Origin: Mixia osmundae IAM 14324
Taxonomy: Eukaryota > Basidiomycota > Mixiomycetes > Mixiales > Mixiaceae
Assembly (NCBI RefSeq): GCF_000708205.1
Contig: NW_014575553.1
Coordinates: 211,892 to 275,891 of the forward strand
Reading direction: 5' to 3'
DNA length: 64,000 nt
In this document: in pieces, positions 34,341 through 46,870 of the stretch
Position numbering within the stretch: the stretch's first letter is position 1
Layout of the letters: the number at the start of each line of letters is the position of its first letter
Translations under genes and position numbers: made by a program
The notes under the pieces: generated by a model
What the model was told of the DNA's origin: nothing
The model's input: only the letters and a program-made list of their open reading frames with translations
The model's database searches: none

Positions 34341-34969
34341 CGTACGTCGCCCTTACGTGGCTCTAAGAGAGAGCTGCGCGTTTGCGGGATCGGTCAGAGT
34401 TTGTCTCAAAGGGGATGCTTGGTCAGGCTGAGACTTTGCCGACGATAGCTGATGATTTTGGCGGACTGTGCGTCTACAGAGAGCGCAGTCTGAGCCGTGT
34501 GCTGGGGCTGCACGACAAGCCAAGGCGTCGGACAGTCAACAATCTGTGGCGATCTCCTGCGCCCTGTTCTGACCCGGCGCGACGTCAGGCTCTGACCTTA
34601 AGGCACCTGTTCTGCGCTCGGTGACGAAGTCCAAGGTACTAGCGTCTTGCTGCCAAGCACCGAGACTGGCGGTCGGACTGAATCCACAGCGCTGCTCGGC
34701 CCTGCGACAGATCCTGGAGAAATCTCTCACGCGACGCAAAGCAAGCAGACGCGCCTTGTCGCGCCGTTGCCTTGCAGGTGATGGTCGAGATGAAGGTAGG
34801 CAGGGCTCCTCAGCTTCCCGCGTAGCTGATGCAGCTTCGCCGAGCAGTCCGACACGCTAGACGTCAAAGTTGACGCCTTGTTCGACGATGATGAAGCTAC
34901 AAAACACGAAGGCCTCGACGACGCTCTTCTGTCGGTGCAGGCTGGCTTTGACGCTCGTGACAGCTTCTG
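34341..34969 (+). other. Unassigned interval, possible small multi-exon gene
   Basis: About 630 bases between the Num1-like start and primase. I could not build a full model. Suggestive pieces: a 54-base candidate intron at 34636-34689 (AAG|GTACTA ... CCACAG) preceded by VLRSVTKSK and followed by SALRQILEKSLTRRKASRRA. A last open segment ends at TGA 34967-34969 and reads FAEQSDTLDVKVDALFDDDE and then ALLSVQAGFDARDSF. The TGA directly precedes the primase ATG. No family is recognised. Confidence 0.3.
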
Positions 34970-36480
34970 ATGGCCTCGAGCTTGAGCAGTGTAGGAGCAG
35001 CAGCACGGTGGGACGCTGTTGACTATGACGACGTCAGCAATCCGAGCGTGATGAAGCTATTCTATGCCCGTCTCTTTCCCTTTCGACAGCTCTTTCGCTG
35101 GCTCAATGGCTCAGAGAGTGCGCCCGCTACGCGCATCGCTTCCATGTCCCGCGCTGACCGTCTGACAGAGCCGAACAGCAATTGGACTCATCGCGAGCTC
35201 GCGTTCACGTTGGCCAATGATGTCTATCTGAGATACCAATCCTTCACCAACGATGCCGACTTGCGCAAAGAGATCCTCAGGCTGAACCCTTCCCGCTTCG
35301 AGATCGGTCCCATCTATACATCCCGACCGCGAGACCGTAGGACGGTCAACAAGGCAGCCTTCAAGCCTGTCCGGCGAGAGCTCGTTATGGATATCGACAT
35401 GGACGAGTACGACGCGATAAGAACGTGCTGTACAGGCAAGAAGATCTGCAAGCGATGCTGGGGCTTCATCGCTATGGCTGCAAAGGTCCTCGATACTGCC
35501 TTGCGGGGTCAGCGACGTCCCAATCAAGCATGGCATCGCGATTGATCGTCATTGCAGAGGATTTTGGGTTCGAGCACCTTCTTTGGGTTTACTCAGGTCG
35601 GCGAGGCATCCACTGCTGGATATCCGACCCGGCTGCTTGCAGTCTCAACGATGATCAAAGGCGCGCCATCGTCAACTACCTCGAAGTCATCAAAGGCGGC
35701 GGCGGGCAAGACAAGAAAGTCAACTTGCATCGTCCGCTGCATCCCTCGCTCAAGTGAGTATGCTGCTCATTCTCGCGATCTGACTCATGCAAAGGACACA
35801 CAGGCGCGCATACGAGCAGCTCAAGCCATATTTCAACGACGTCATCTTGAAGGACCAAGATGCCTTTGACACTGATGAACGGTGGGAAGCATTACTGCGC
35901 ATCGTTCCGGATGGTATGCGCGACCACGCTGCTTGTAGGTTTGCTGGTGACACCTGTACAGACGTTGCAAATCGCTGCCGGGCCGAGTGGACGGGCAAAA
36001 ACATCTCTTCATCGCTCAAATGGCGTGACTTGCTCAGCAGCGTAGGCAAATACAAGACTAAGGTCCGTCAAAGTCGATCGATCAGTTAGTATGACTCACG
36101 CAAGACGCGAGTAGGGCAAAGAATCCGCCAAGGACATCGTCGAAGATGTCATTCTGCAGTATACCTATCCTCGTCTCGACGCTGAGGTCTCAAAGCATCT
36201 CAATCACTTGCTCAAATCGCCGTTTGTCGTTCATCCAGGAACCGGCAGAGTTTGCGTGCCTATCCTACCCAAGGACATCGACGATTTTGATCCAGAAGCA
36301 GTGCCGACGGTCGGTCAGTTGCTCAGGGAGCTCGAACAAGCGGATGCCAGGGGAAATGCGGGCTCAAATGACTGGGAAAGCACCTCGCTCGCCCCATATG
36401 TTAGGCTCTACAAGGCGCACATCGACAGCTTCCCCGGCTTCCAGCCATGTGAGACAGACAAGCTCCTGGTAGGCCCATAG
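34970..36480 (+). CDS. PRI1: DNA primase small (catalytic) subunit
   Basis: Exons 34970-35507, 35558-35753, 35804-35913, 35962-36062 and 36115-36480 give 436 residues, near the family norm. Recognised blocks: MKLFYARLFPF, RELAFTLANDVYLRYQSF, the catalytic acidic motif ELVMDIDMDEYD, the cysteine/zinc segment CCTGKKICKRCWGF, LLWVYSGRRGIHCW (the SGRRG motif, with the third acidic residue missing from view only because of intron placement), and YTYPRLDAEVSKHLNHLLKS PF. Primase makes the RNA primer for DNA polymerase alpha in the nucleus. The ATG follows within a base of a stop codon from the unassigned interval upstream, but no overlap is needed. Confidence 0.93.
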
Positions 36481-36563
36481 CTGATGTAGTCATGCAGCGA
36501 GCAAGAGCGTAAAGGCAGAGTCTACGGAATTCTGATGTAATAACGGCTGATGTTGTGTGTTGA

Positions 36564-38307
36564 CTACAACATCATTGACCAAGGACCTGCGCGTGGATCG
36601 ATTACCGAGTCTGCTTTGCGTGCTTGACTCTGATCATCAAAGTACTGGTCAATGCGTGAGGAGCTGTCGTGGTCCGCATTGCTGATACCTTCCTCTGACG
36701 TCCCGCTTGATTCGTGACAGCCATTGTTCAGCATTAGATTGGCAGTCTGCGCGAGGGCTGAGCCGGTCAAATTGAGCTTGAGCATGCCACTGGTCGCAGT
36801 CGCTGTGAGCTTTGTTTTGAGATCATCCGGGGAAAGTTTGGTGCCGGGGCTCAGATTTGACAGCCAGAAGGCAAGCATGCCAGATACGTGGGGTGTAGCC
36901 ATAGAGGTGCCCTTGATGGTGTTGACCGCAACGTGGGAGCCGACCCAGGAGGAGGTGATGTCTTCGCCAGGTGCGAACAGTGTCACACAAGGGCCATAGT
37001 TTGAAAAGTAAGAGCGTTCGTCCTGTAGAGACGAGGAGCCGACGGTGATCACAAAGGGACTGCCTGCCGGCGAGAGATTGCATGCGTCTTGATTCTCGTT
37101 GCCTGCAGCAGCGACGACGTGGATGCCGGCTTGATGGGCCGCCTTGACTGCCATGCTCGTAAACGTGTTCAGCGGACCGCCGAGGGAGATGGATATGACA
37201 GTAGGAGGACTTTGGCGAGCATCGTACTGATTGATGACGTATTGTATTGCAGCGATGATGTCGCTATTTGCTCCTTCTCCATTATCGTCTAGGACTTTTA
37301 CGGCCCGGATGGTGACATTCTTCGCGATACCCCATCTACGTCCGCCTACAGTACCGGCTACGTGAGTGCCATGACCGTTGCCATCGAGCATCTTGTAGCC
37401 ACCAAACTGGGCGACTATCTTTGCTCGCCCGCCAAAGTCGGTGTGGTTGCCATTGATGCCCGTATCTAGGATGTAGACGACGACTTCCTGCATGTCGCTC
37501 TGGGTTCGTGGAGTACAGTATGTATAATTGAAGCGGATGTCTTCTTGCAGTGACTTTAGGATCGGTCCAGCCTGCGAGACGCGTTGAAGGCCCCAGGTTG
37601 CAAGCTCCGGTTCATAAATGAGCTTGCTGGAAACACTTTGTCCGGTGAGCGACAGGCGGTGATCCACTGAGATGTGATCCACCTGACCAAGGGTCAGTAG
37701 GCGCATTAGTGCAGACGTCAAGAAGTCAGCATACATCCTGCGAGGACCTGATCCAAGCCAGTGCTAGATCGCCAAATTGACCGGCAAAGCCATTGCCGAG
37801 CCAAGGTTCGTAAATATGTCTGATCTCGACCTCTTCGGTTCGCTTGAGCAGCTCGAGAGCGTCGCGAGTCATATTGAGCCGCACCGGATCGTAGGCAGCA
37901 AAATTGTCACCGTAGGCCAACTCATCGTCGCCAAAGGTCTGATTCATTGCTCCATGACCTGCGTAGCTTGAATCGCCTTTGTCGATCGCGTGTGTGCCGG
38001 TATGAAATTGGAGGTAATGTTCGAGGCGGGCAAGGTGACTTTCGGGCGTGATGCCGGTACGGAGGGACACAAGGTAGGACCGCTTTCGATGTGCCAGATG
38101 CTGCCGGCCGTGGATCTCATGACTGCTGTTGCCGGGCGCCACTGCTTCTTGCGGATGGTATTGCATCGGCCGTTCGTCGGCTTCGACTGACTGGCCTGCG
38201 GCGCAGGGATGGAATCGAGCGCACTGTGTTTGGACATCACTTGCTTGGCATCGTACAGCAGCGATGATGAAGACAGCAGCTGAACAGAGAGCGAAGACAG
38301 ATCTCAT
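36564..38307 (-). CDS. Secreted subtilisin-like serine protease (S8, proteinase K branch)
   Basis: Exons 38307-37735 and 37682-36564 over a 52-base intron give 563 residues. There is a signal peptide (MRSVFALCSAAVFIIAAVRC). A propeptide with the I9 inhibitor pattern follows, NGFAGQFGDLALAWIRSSQD joined across the intron to VDHISVDHR. The catalytic domain has Asp in YILDTGINGNHTDF, His in GNGHGTHVAGTVGG and Ser in GTSMATPHVSG. The oxyanion Asn lies in VVAAAGNENQDA. The enzyme is likely secreted or vacuolar and self-processed. A Ser/Asp-rich C-terminal tail of about 60 residues extends past the core. Confidence 0.93.
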
Positions 38308-38322
38308 TTCGCGAGCGCGACA

Positions 38323-39104
38323 TCAACGAATAGAAGTCTGACTGGGCGCAAATTTATCGCGTATGCCGTCGACGGGAGAGTCGACGCCGGTCTCTGCGCC
38401 GACGGTCATGGCATCTCCCGCTTCCTTCTTGTAGACGCGTGATTCGCCTCTGAAGCCGAGGTAGAAGACGCGCATATGCGAGCTTGGCGGTCCTTCTAGG
38501 TAAAGCGTCACTGTCGAGACATTTGAGAATTTTGCTACCTTGACCTACACAGCAGCATCAGAGTCTGTTCGGCCAAAGCCAGCATGTCGAAGACTGACCG
38601 GGTACTCCACAGCCTCGAGGGCGCCTTCGAGTGTCTCGAATTCTTGATCAGGGCGCGTCTCTTGGCATTCGTCAAAGCCGAGAGCGTGAGGTCGATTGAC
38701 CCATATGCGAACCCGTCTTGGCCGCTCTCCTGCTGTGCCTGCGTTGATCAAGACCTGCTTGATCCTCACCATCTCTGTGAAGCTGCATGGGCGGAGATCG
38801 ATCAGACCGCGTCATCTCTCATCTTGTGGAGCGAGCAGACTTGCCGAACATGCACAATGATGCCGTCGTCTTCGTCGAGGTTGATGAAGCAGCGCTCTCG
38901 ATCTCTGTCGTTCCGAGTGTCGTTGGGCCTGCAGACCTTGGGCAAGCTCTCCGGATCGAGCAGATTGATGCCGTTCGAGAGATGAAAAGCGATGTAAGCG
39001 AACAAGTTGTAGGACGTCGCACCGCCGGCGCTGATCCTGGTGTGGGATGAGCTGCTATGGGACCTGTTCACATCCTCCTCAGTCAGATCACCTTCGCAGG
39101 ACAT
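38323..39104 (-). CDS. PITH-domain protein
   Basis: Exons 39104-38845, 38782-38599 and 38544-38323 give 221 residues, typical of stand-alone PITH proteins. It starts MSCEGD. The domain is seen in SYNLFAYI, CFINLDEDDGIIVHVRFTE, MVRIKQVLINAG, DECQETRPDQEFETLEGALE, VEYPVKVAKFSNVSTVTLYL and VFYLGFRGES. PITH domains occur in thioredoxin-like proteins and bind the proteasome (family knowledge); this one has no thioredoxin part. Intron 1 must use GC-AG ends, with a consensus GCAAGT donor, to give HVRFTEMVRIKQV. Confidence 0.85.
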
Positions 39105-39410
39105 GCCGTCTCGCGGATGAGAGGCCAACTGAGCCGACCAGTCAGTCGCGTGCAGCGTGCAGGGTCTCCGGGAAGGGCACCACCACCATCACTGGCACCA
39201 CCAAACCTTGTGGCTCATCCATCGCACACGCAGCAAGGGTAAGCCGCGCGCTCAACGACAGACAGGAGCCTCAGTGCAGATGAGACTGCGCTTGCGAGGC
39301 AGACAGTGCAGACGGTAGAGCACTGTCAGGCCCAGAGGTGCGATCTTCAGCACCAGTCACAGCCGCAGCGAGCGGCGCAAAGTTGCTAGATTGCAGCGCT
39401 GCTGGGAGCG
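39105..39410. promoter_or_regulatory. Divergent promoter region, PITH protein / hybrid kinase
   Basis: About 306 bases between divergent starts. It includes a CACCAC-rich patch near 39180. No other motif recognised. Confidence 0.4.
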
Positions 39411-42400
39411 ATGGATCCCAAGAGCGAGCTCTTCAGCTCACAACGACGCTCGCCGCCGGCCGAGAGTAGCAGCTCCGCCAACAGCGAGGCTGGCGATCCG
39501 CCCGAGCGCGATCCTGACGCTGCGCACAGCCAGCCGAGTCCATTGAGCGTACCGCTCGAGTCACCCCTGCTCGAACTAGATGCTATGCGCTCGATGGATA
39601 TCACTCCTCTCGCGTCTGACAAAGCCGAGCCAGCAGACCCTCTGGACGAGCAAGCGCGCGCAGAGATGGCTCCGTTGCCTATCTGCTCCTTCCTCGAAGC
39701 CTACGCTGATCCTGCATTCATCTTGGACGTCAAGACGCTTGCCGAGAACCTGACGGAGAGGCTCGTCGTCAAACGACAGTTCGATCCCGAGGAAGCAGGT
39801 CATGTCAACAAGAAACTCACCTTTCACGGTGAGGCGGCCGCACGCGACAAAGCCCTCGTCGACTATCAGCGCTTCCTCTCGGACGCACAGCGAAGACGCG
39901 AGTCTGTCACTCTCACGCCTTCGCCAGGCCACGTGCCAGAGGGCAGCTCGACCTCGAACGGTACCACCTTTCCCGGCATGTCAGTCGATTCAGATCAGCA
40001 GCAGATCAAGCAAAGACGAGACGCGTTTGCTCAATCGCGCACAAGATCGGACAACAGCGACTCGACTACTGTTGGCTCAAATGTGGCCCCTAAGACAGAC
40101 AGTTCGGACAGCATGATCGCGCAGCAGAGCTTCTCTACAACGCCACAGTCGCACGAGCGCAGCTGGCAAGACCAATCCGTCTTTCTGGCCATGCGGCAGA
40201 AGGAGGCTCAAGCTGATCGCATCCTGTCCGAGGCCTTTATGCCGAGCAGCGAAGAAGCTCAGACAGACTCATCAGCTCCTTCTATGCTGGCAACCGAATC
40301 TGCCACGCTCCGGTCCGATGCTGTTGCAGGGCATTATCCATTCATAACGGGCGCGGCAGCCGATCGTGGCTGGACTGCACCACTTCATCAGGTGCTGCGG
40401 CCACTCTGGGCGAATTCTGCATGGGACAAGCTACTGCAGACGATGGGAGTCGACAACAGACCCGATAGCACCGAGGGTCTGCTCGATCTGCTCAGCCTCT
40501 CGGATGGCCAGAAGCTCACAGACTATCTGGGCGCGCTCGTCCGGTATCATACCGACCTCACGCATGGTGCACGCAGCGATCTGCCTAGGCTGGGCAGTAT
40601 CCGATTGCTCTTGACCCCGCATCGCTCCGTCGTTTCTTCCTACCTGAGTAGCGACGAGGGAACGGACGAGGAAGACTCACTTCCGGAGGACAGGCGACGC
40701 AAATCACCTTCGCCTGCGCCTGGCTCGCGCGAGACAGCTCGTCATCTGGCGCTTGCCCGTGTGCGCGTCGAGCTCGACCTCACCGCAACGATCTATGTCG
40801 ACGAGGCAAACACTGCAAAGAGTTTGGCGATCCCACATGTCGTCGTAACGACTACTGTCCATAACATGCCCGTTCGCTTGCTTCGTGCTGCTCGACCGCC
40901 ACTGCGTACTCAGACCTCGACTGATCAACTTTCTACGGATTCGTGGAGCAGCAACAGTACCGAGGAAAATCTGCCGAGCGATCCGACGGCCGTCGATCAA
41001 TCGACCGTACCTGCAGGATTCGTCGTCGAAAGCTTGAGCAACCGGTCATCCAGGCGAAGTGGTCGACGCAACAGTAATGATCAGAATTCGCTGACAGATG
41101 AAGATATAGAAGAAAGCTTGCTCAGCGGCGAGATGCCAGGCACAGACTTCATGGATATCGGAGCGCTTAAACGGCACGCCCGAGAGGTCAAATACTCGGA
41201 CGCGCGCTCAAAGCCAGAAGCTTTGTTGATGGCTGTTACACACGCCGATATGACTCGCTACATCAGCACGACTGAGCTCCGGCTCGATCCGTTCTGCACG
41301 TATCTCGCCACGATCGGGATGGGCCGTCTCATCCTAGCCTATCCTTGGCACGAGACTTCGCTCGGCCCGCTGTTGTCTTGGGCGCCCGAGCTCAAGGTGC
41401 TCGTCACCATGCTCCTGGCTAGTCCCTTCAGAGAGGCACTCTGGGTAGGGTCAGAGGGCGTGATGATATAGTCAGTGACCCGCCAGGATGCTGACGCACA
41501 TTGGCTGATCCCATCCCGCAGCAATGATGCCTACGTCAAGACCGCGGGAAGGAAGCATCCTACGCTTCTTGGTCAGGCGGGTGCAAAGGGATGGGAGGAA
41601 ATTTGGGAGACGTAGGTCCTGCCATCGTCGGCTCTCGACTTATTGACACCACCTGCGCAGGATTGAACCTTCCGTACGACGTGTGAAGGCTGGCGAGACA
41701 GTGGCTGCATACGACAACTTGCTTTTCATGAATCGATCGCCAGACGATCCGCTCGGCATCAGAAGAGAAGAGACATATCATATCTGGGCGCTGATTCCAG
41801 CTTTAGGACCGAACGGCAATTACATTGCGGCTCACAATCCATCCTTCGAGACGACATCGCGTGTGATTGCAGAGCGTCGCCTGGGCACGTTGCGAAATTT
41901 CGTCACAAAGACGTCTCAGGCACGCAGCGTGTCCGAGTTTTTCGATGCGACCTTGTCGAGTCTGTCTTGACGTCGCGCATACTGACAGAGCTGATTCTTG
42001 CTCGCAGGCCTGAGTCAAAACCCTTACGACGTGCCTTTTCTGGTATGCTACACTTGCAATCTCGACGTGACGACGAAGAAGAAGCAAAGACACGCTACTG
42101 GTCTGATGCCAGATCAGCCAGAAGAGAAATCGTCCGTACTCCTGCTTGGCTTGCAAGGCACTCTAGGCGTACCAGAGGGACACGCAGCCTGTCCAAAAGA
42201 GCTATCGTTTCCCTGGGATGGGCAGGATAGTTCTGATCAAGGATCAATGTCTGAGACTGATTCGTCCACGGCCTCGAGCGCCACAGCAAAGCAGAGCTAC
42301 ACTGCCGACGATAAGTCATATTGGCCCCTTCATGAGGCTTGCATCACCGGCAAACCAATCTTCATGCCCAATTTAGGCACGCGCAATGATGATTTCGAGA

Positions 42401-45400
42401 TCAGGGGCTGGGACGAAAAAGCGCGCGCTGCCGTCGTGATCCCTATTCAGACGGACAGTCGCTCAGCCCCGCACGCTGTGTTTGTTCTTGGCCTCAACCC
42501 CAGGCGACCGTTCGATGAAGCCTACGCCAACTGGCTACAGCTAATGTCGAAGCAAATTGCGACTCAAGTCGTTATTGTCAAGGGCTACGAAGTGGAGATG
42601 GTCAAAGCTCAGGAATTGGCGATGCTCGACCGCGCCAAGACAGCGTTTTTCAGCAATGTCAACCACGAGCTTCGCACGCCTCTGACCTTGATTCTCGGAC
42701 CCCTCGATGATATCCTGGGGGACAAAGCAGAGGAGCTGGCGCCGACCGTTAGAGACCGCCTTCGACTAGTTTCTCGCAACGCACACCGCCTTCTCACTCT
42801 TGTCAATAGCTTGCTTGACTTTTCACGCCTCGAAGCAGGCAAAATGCAAATGGCTGCACGCAAGGTCGACTTTGCGGCGATGACAGCCGACCTGGCCTCG
42901 CTGTTCAGAAGCGCGATCGAGAGAGGCCACGTCCAATACCTGGTGCAGATCCCCGAGCGCGAAGTCGAGGTGTATCTGGATCCAGAGCTTTATGAGAAGG
43001 TGGTGTTCAATCTCGTCGGGAACGCCTTCAAATACTGTCTCTCGGGCACAATAACAGTCACAGTCAGAGCTACGAAGCAGGCGGCGTTGCTCATGGTCAC
43101 CGACACTGGCGTTGGCATTGCCGAAAGTGAGCTCAAGCATATCTTTGATCGCTTCCATAGGGTCGAGTCGACCAGTAGAACGCAAGAGGGCACTGGTATT
43201 GGCCTCGCGCTTACCATGGAGATTGTGCAACTCATGGGCGGCACGATCGAGGCTACCAGTGTGTTGCACAAAGGCTCAACCTTCACGGTCAGTATACCTT
43301 TGGGCACAGCTCATATTCCAGCGGGTCATATTGCAATGGAAGAAGAGGAGCCTACAACGTTGGGCGTCAAAAGAATGCCAAAGGACACCGCCATAGTTGA
43401 CGAGGCAGGACGTTGGGCAAGCTTCGGGGCCAACACGGTGCTCGTCAGTCCAGCCGCAAGCAACAACTCGGATCAATTGCAATCAGAGGGTACCGGCTCT
43501 GGCTCTGGCTCCGGATCCGATGGCTTCAATGGCCCCGTTACGGATGACGTGCTGTCCATCAATAATTCAGTGATCGTACTTGCAGACGACAATCCCGACA
43601 TGCGCAAGTATTGCCTTAGTATCCTTGGCAAAAAGTTCAAAGTGGTCGAATGCGGCGATGGACAATCCGCTCTGGACTATGCTCGGCGGTATCCTCCTGA
43701 CATGGTCATCTCGGACATTATGATGCCTCGGCTGGGCGGTTATGGCCTACTGAAGAGCTTACGAGACGATCCTGTCACGTCGCTTGTGCCTGTGATCCTA
43801 CTGAGCGCTCGCGCTGGTACGGAGGCGCGTGTCGATGGCCTGCTAGCCGGTGCTGACGATTATCTGGTGCGTGATATATCCAGTACAATGTGCTGGCAAT
43901 TGGCTCATGCAGGCTTGCTTACAGGCGAAGCCGTTTTCAAGCAAGGAGCTCCTGGCTCGTGTCAATACGCATCTTCAACTCGGTAAGATGCGTCGTGAGC
44001 TCGAGAAACGCGTGCAAGAGCGCACGCGTGCGCTAGTTGAAAGTGAGATTCGCTACCGTAATCTGGCAGAGGAATACTCGGCTGTGACGAACATGTCGCC
44101 GGTCGGTATTTACTCAATGACAGCGACTGGCTCAGTGATCTTCACCAACAAGACCTGGTACGATATTTCGGGCCACCCGCCGGATCGACACTTGGACGAA
44201 TGGCCGCTAAGCATTCATCCCGAGGATCGTCCGGAATTGCTCGCTGCTTGGGCAGAAGCCGTTGCGAATCAAGTGCCGTGCATGCGCGAATTCAGATGGC
44301 TGCACGGCGGGCATACGCTGTGTGATGTCCGTCCGCAGTTTGATCGATCAGGCGTGCTGACCAGCTGGGTCGGCTCATTGACCAACATCGAGGAGCGACG
44401 AAGGCTAGAGATATTACACCTGCGCGCCGTTGAGCAACGAGCCGAGGACGCAGAGGAGATGCGACGGCAACAAGAGCTCTTCATTGATATCACCAGCCAC
44501 GAAATGCGCAACCTGGGCTCTGGTATCTATCAAAACGCTGAGCTTATTGGTGGCAGCCTCGAACGGCTCTCACAGATTATTACAGGCGTACGACAAGGCC
44601 TTACCTTTGAGGCTGCTCAAATGGATCACTGCACTTCGGAGATTGAGCAGAACGCCGATGCCGTCGACAGTATCATCCTTTGTGTTTCGCATCAAGGCCG
44701 TATCGCAGACGACATTCTCAACTACTCTAAGCTTTCGATGGGTCTGCTCAGCATCTCGAAGATAGACTTCCCCCTCGTCTCGAGGCTACGCAATGTCCTC
44801 AAGATGTTCGAAATCGAGAGCTCACAAAAGCAGATCGAGTTGTCACTCTCTGTCGGCCCTGGAATAAACGAGCTAGGCGTCGAATGGGTCTCTGCGGATC
44901 CTAATCGGCTGGCGCAAGTCTTGATCAATTTCTTGACCAATGCGATGCGATTCACAGCCGAATCTGCGACTCGCCGCATCGTTATGAAGCTAGATGCCTC
45001 TGCCAGTATGCCATTGAAGTCGCCAACGGCCATGCGCGTCGCCGAGCCTGCAAAAACAGATTTGCCGCCAGACGCCGTATGGCTGACGGTCGGAATCTCT
45101 GATACCGGGCGAGGACTGACTGCGTCAGAACGACTGAAGCTGTTCGAACGCTTCGCTCAAGCAAATCCCAAAAAGGATGGCGTTGCCGGCTTCGGCCTGG
45201 GACTCTTCGTCTCTCGCAAGATTGTCGAATTCCACGATGGCTTTATCGAGCTGGAGTCAGAGCGGGGAACTGGCAGCACATTCAGTTTGTCAATTCCTGC
45301 TCGGCGGGTGGCGCCGGTCGAGGATGCGGAGGGCTCGACGCAGATTGCCTCGCGCGTTGTAGGACGATCGATCAGAACGATACCTGCAGTGAGACGGCCA

Positions 45401-46022
45401 ACGCTACCGACTTCGCCAACAAAGGCGCTCTCGCCATCACCGCCGGTGGCAGTGGACGAGAGCACCGGTCTGCACGTACTCATCGTAGAGGTCCGTTCGC
45501 AGTGCCACGAGCGTCCGTCAGCATGTGAGCTGATGTACGGCCACCAGGATAATCCAATCAATGTGCGCGTTCTCCAGCGACAGCTAACGAACAACGGCTA
45601 TGCGACCAGTACGGCCGAGAACGGACAAATAGCAATTGACTTCTTGCTGAAGACGCACGCCAATCCGAATTTGCGACCTATTGATGCCGTGTAAGCAGTC
45701 TCAATTGCCGTAGGATTCATGGAACTGAAACATGCTGGTCAGGCTCATGGACATTGAGATGCCCGTCAAGGATGGCTTGACGGCTATCAAGGAGATCCGG
45801 GAGCTCGAAGCGAAGGGACTGCTGCGGCCACCGCCAGTCATTGCTGTGACTGGCAATGCTCGGCAGGCTCAAGTCAGCGCTTGTAGGCAGGCAGGCTTCA
45901 GACATGGCATCGCAATCAAGCCATACCGTATTAAGGAGCTCCTGACGCTTATAGAGATCGCTCGTGCATCGCCGGACGAAGCGCTCGATCCGGCAGCCGA
46001 CGCGGCTATGAGCACACAGTGA
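39411..46022 (+). CDS. Tandem (double) hybrid histidine kinase, HK-REC-PAS-HK-REC
   Basis: Seven exons (39411-41470, 41522-41611, 41661-41959, 42008-43866, 43925-45490, 45548-45690, 45743-46022) give 2,098 residues. About 680 residues of mostly disordered N-terminus lead into PAS-like and GAF-like segments (SPFREALWVGSEGVMIYSND, AYANWLQLMSKQIATQV). HK1: H-box NVNHELRTPLTLILGP, NLVGNAFKY, DTGVGI, GTGIGLAL. A GSGSGSGS linker precedes REC1 (LADDNPD, VISDIMMP, AKPF). A PAS domain (MSPVGIYSMTATG) and HK2 follow: DITSHEMRN, NFLTNAMRF, DTGRGL, GFGLGLF. REC2 closes (VEDNPIN, VLMDIEMP, VTGNAR, IKPY). The architecture resembles Cryptococcus Tco2. It should feed a Ypd1/HOG-type phosphorelay (inference). 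The ligand is unknown. Confidence 0.92.
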
Positions 46023-46110
46023 CTTTGGCCAAGCTTGTCGCTTCGCACTTGTAATCTATGCAGCAACTTTCACTCGTCTGACGTTGCGCAATGGTCCAGT
46101 CGGTCTCAGG

Positions 46111-46870
46111 TCATGAGCCTTTGCCGTTTTTGCAGGGCAGAGGTATAGGCGAATCAGGATCTATCGGGCGCGAGAGGACTTTGCCAACCTTCCAGTACTT
46201 CTTGGAGCGCTCGAAGAAGCTATGCCATCCCTGTATAGTCTGAGAGCGGAGGTGCAACGGCATCAGCCAAGGCGGTCTCGCGTTCGGCCGTCACTGACCC
46301 GAAGCTCCTTCTCGCTCAGGCCGCGCGTATCATGAGTGAGGTCGGTTTCGAAGCAGCCGGTCGTGAAGGCTCTCGAGCCATCTCGTCCTGCAAAGTGATG
46401 GTAGCTCCCGCCAGGACCGTACATCCTTCTGCCAGCAGAGACATCGAAGACATCGCTCATGACGGCGAGGTAGATGGGTTTGCTCGGGTCTGTGCCATCG
46501 AACTGCCTCAGCTGGGCTTCGGTGAACGTCTGCTGTGGGGTCGTCCACTGCAACGCAACAGGCAGTCTGACCGTGCTCACAGAATCGAACGGAGACTTGT
46601 GCGTACTTTTCGGATGACATGCTTCGGATCCGAATACTGACCGTCATAGCCCCAGAGCCAGGTCTCGGTGATCATCCTGCTCAGTACGAGGCTGCAGAAG
46701 ATGGCCATGACGAGCCAGGAGAAAGCAGTGACGACGAGGGCGCCGGTACGACCTGTCTCATCGTCTCGCTCATCCTGGTCGATGCTCCGCACAGCCAAAG
46801 GCTTGTTTGACGATGAGTGATGCCGGTCGGTTCCCTGATGCCGCCGTCTTGCAGTCGTGTCGGCTGACAT
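46111..46870 (-). CDS. DAP1: Membrane-associated progesterone receptor family heme protein (Dap1-like)
   Basis: Exons 46870-46607, 46547-46299 and 46239-46111 give 213 residues; both introns are 59 bases. One membrane span near residues 45-65 (ALVVTAFSWLVMAIFCSLVL) is followed by a cytochrome b5-like domain: FTEAQLRQFDGTDPSKPIYL, DVSAGRRMYGPGGSYHHFAG and RDGSRAFTTGCF. The Tyr in YGPGGSYH is the expected heme ligand. MAPR proteins such as Dap1 stabilise cytochrome P450s of sterol synthesis in the ER. The C-terminus reads FFERSKKYWKVGKV then PIDPDSPIPLPC, as in fungal relatives. Divergent from the aminotransferase gene across 159 bases. Confidence 0.88.

Noticed and set aside
37683-37830. A 148-base intron in the subtilisin gene joining RTEEV to DHISVDHR
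   Set aside because: It would remove the conserved I9 propeptide segment NGFAGQFGDLALAWIRSSQ; the 52-base intron keeps it and is of normal size.
39411-46022. Reading the kinase region as several separate or frameshifted genes
   Set aside because: All frame changes coincide with 48-58-base introns that rejoin conserved motifs, and the total closes at exactly 2,099 codons.
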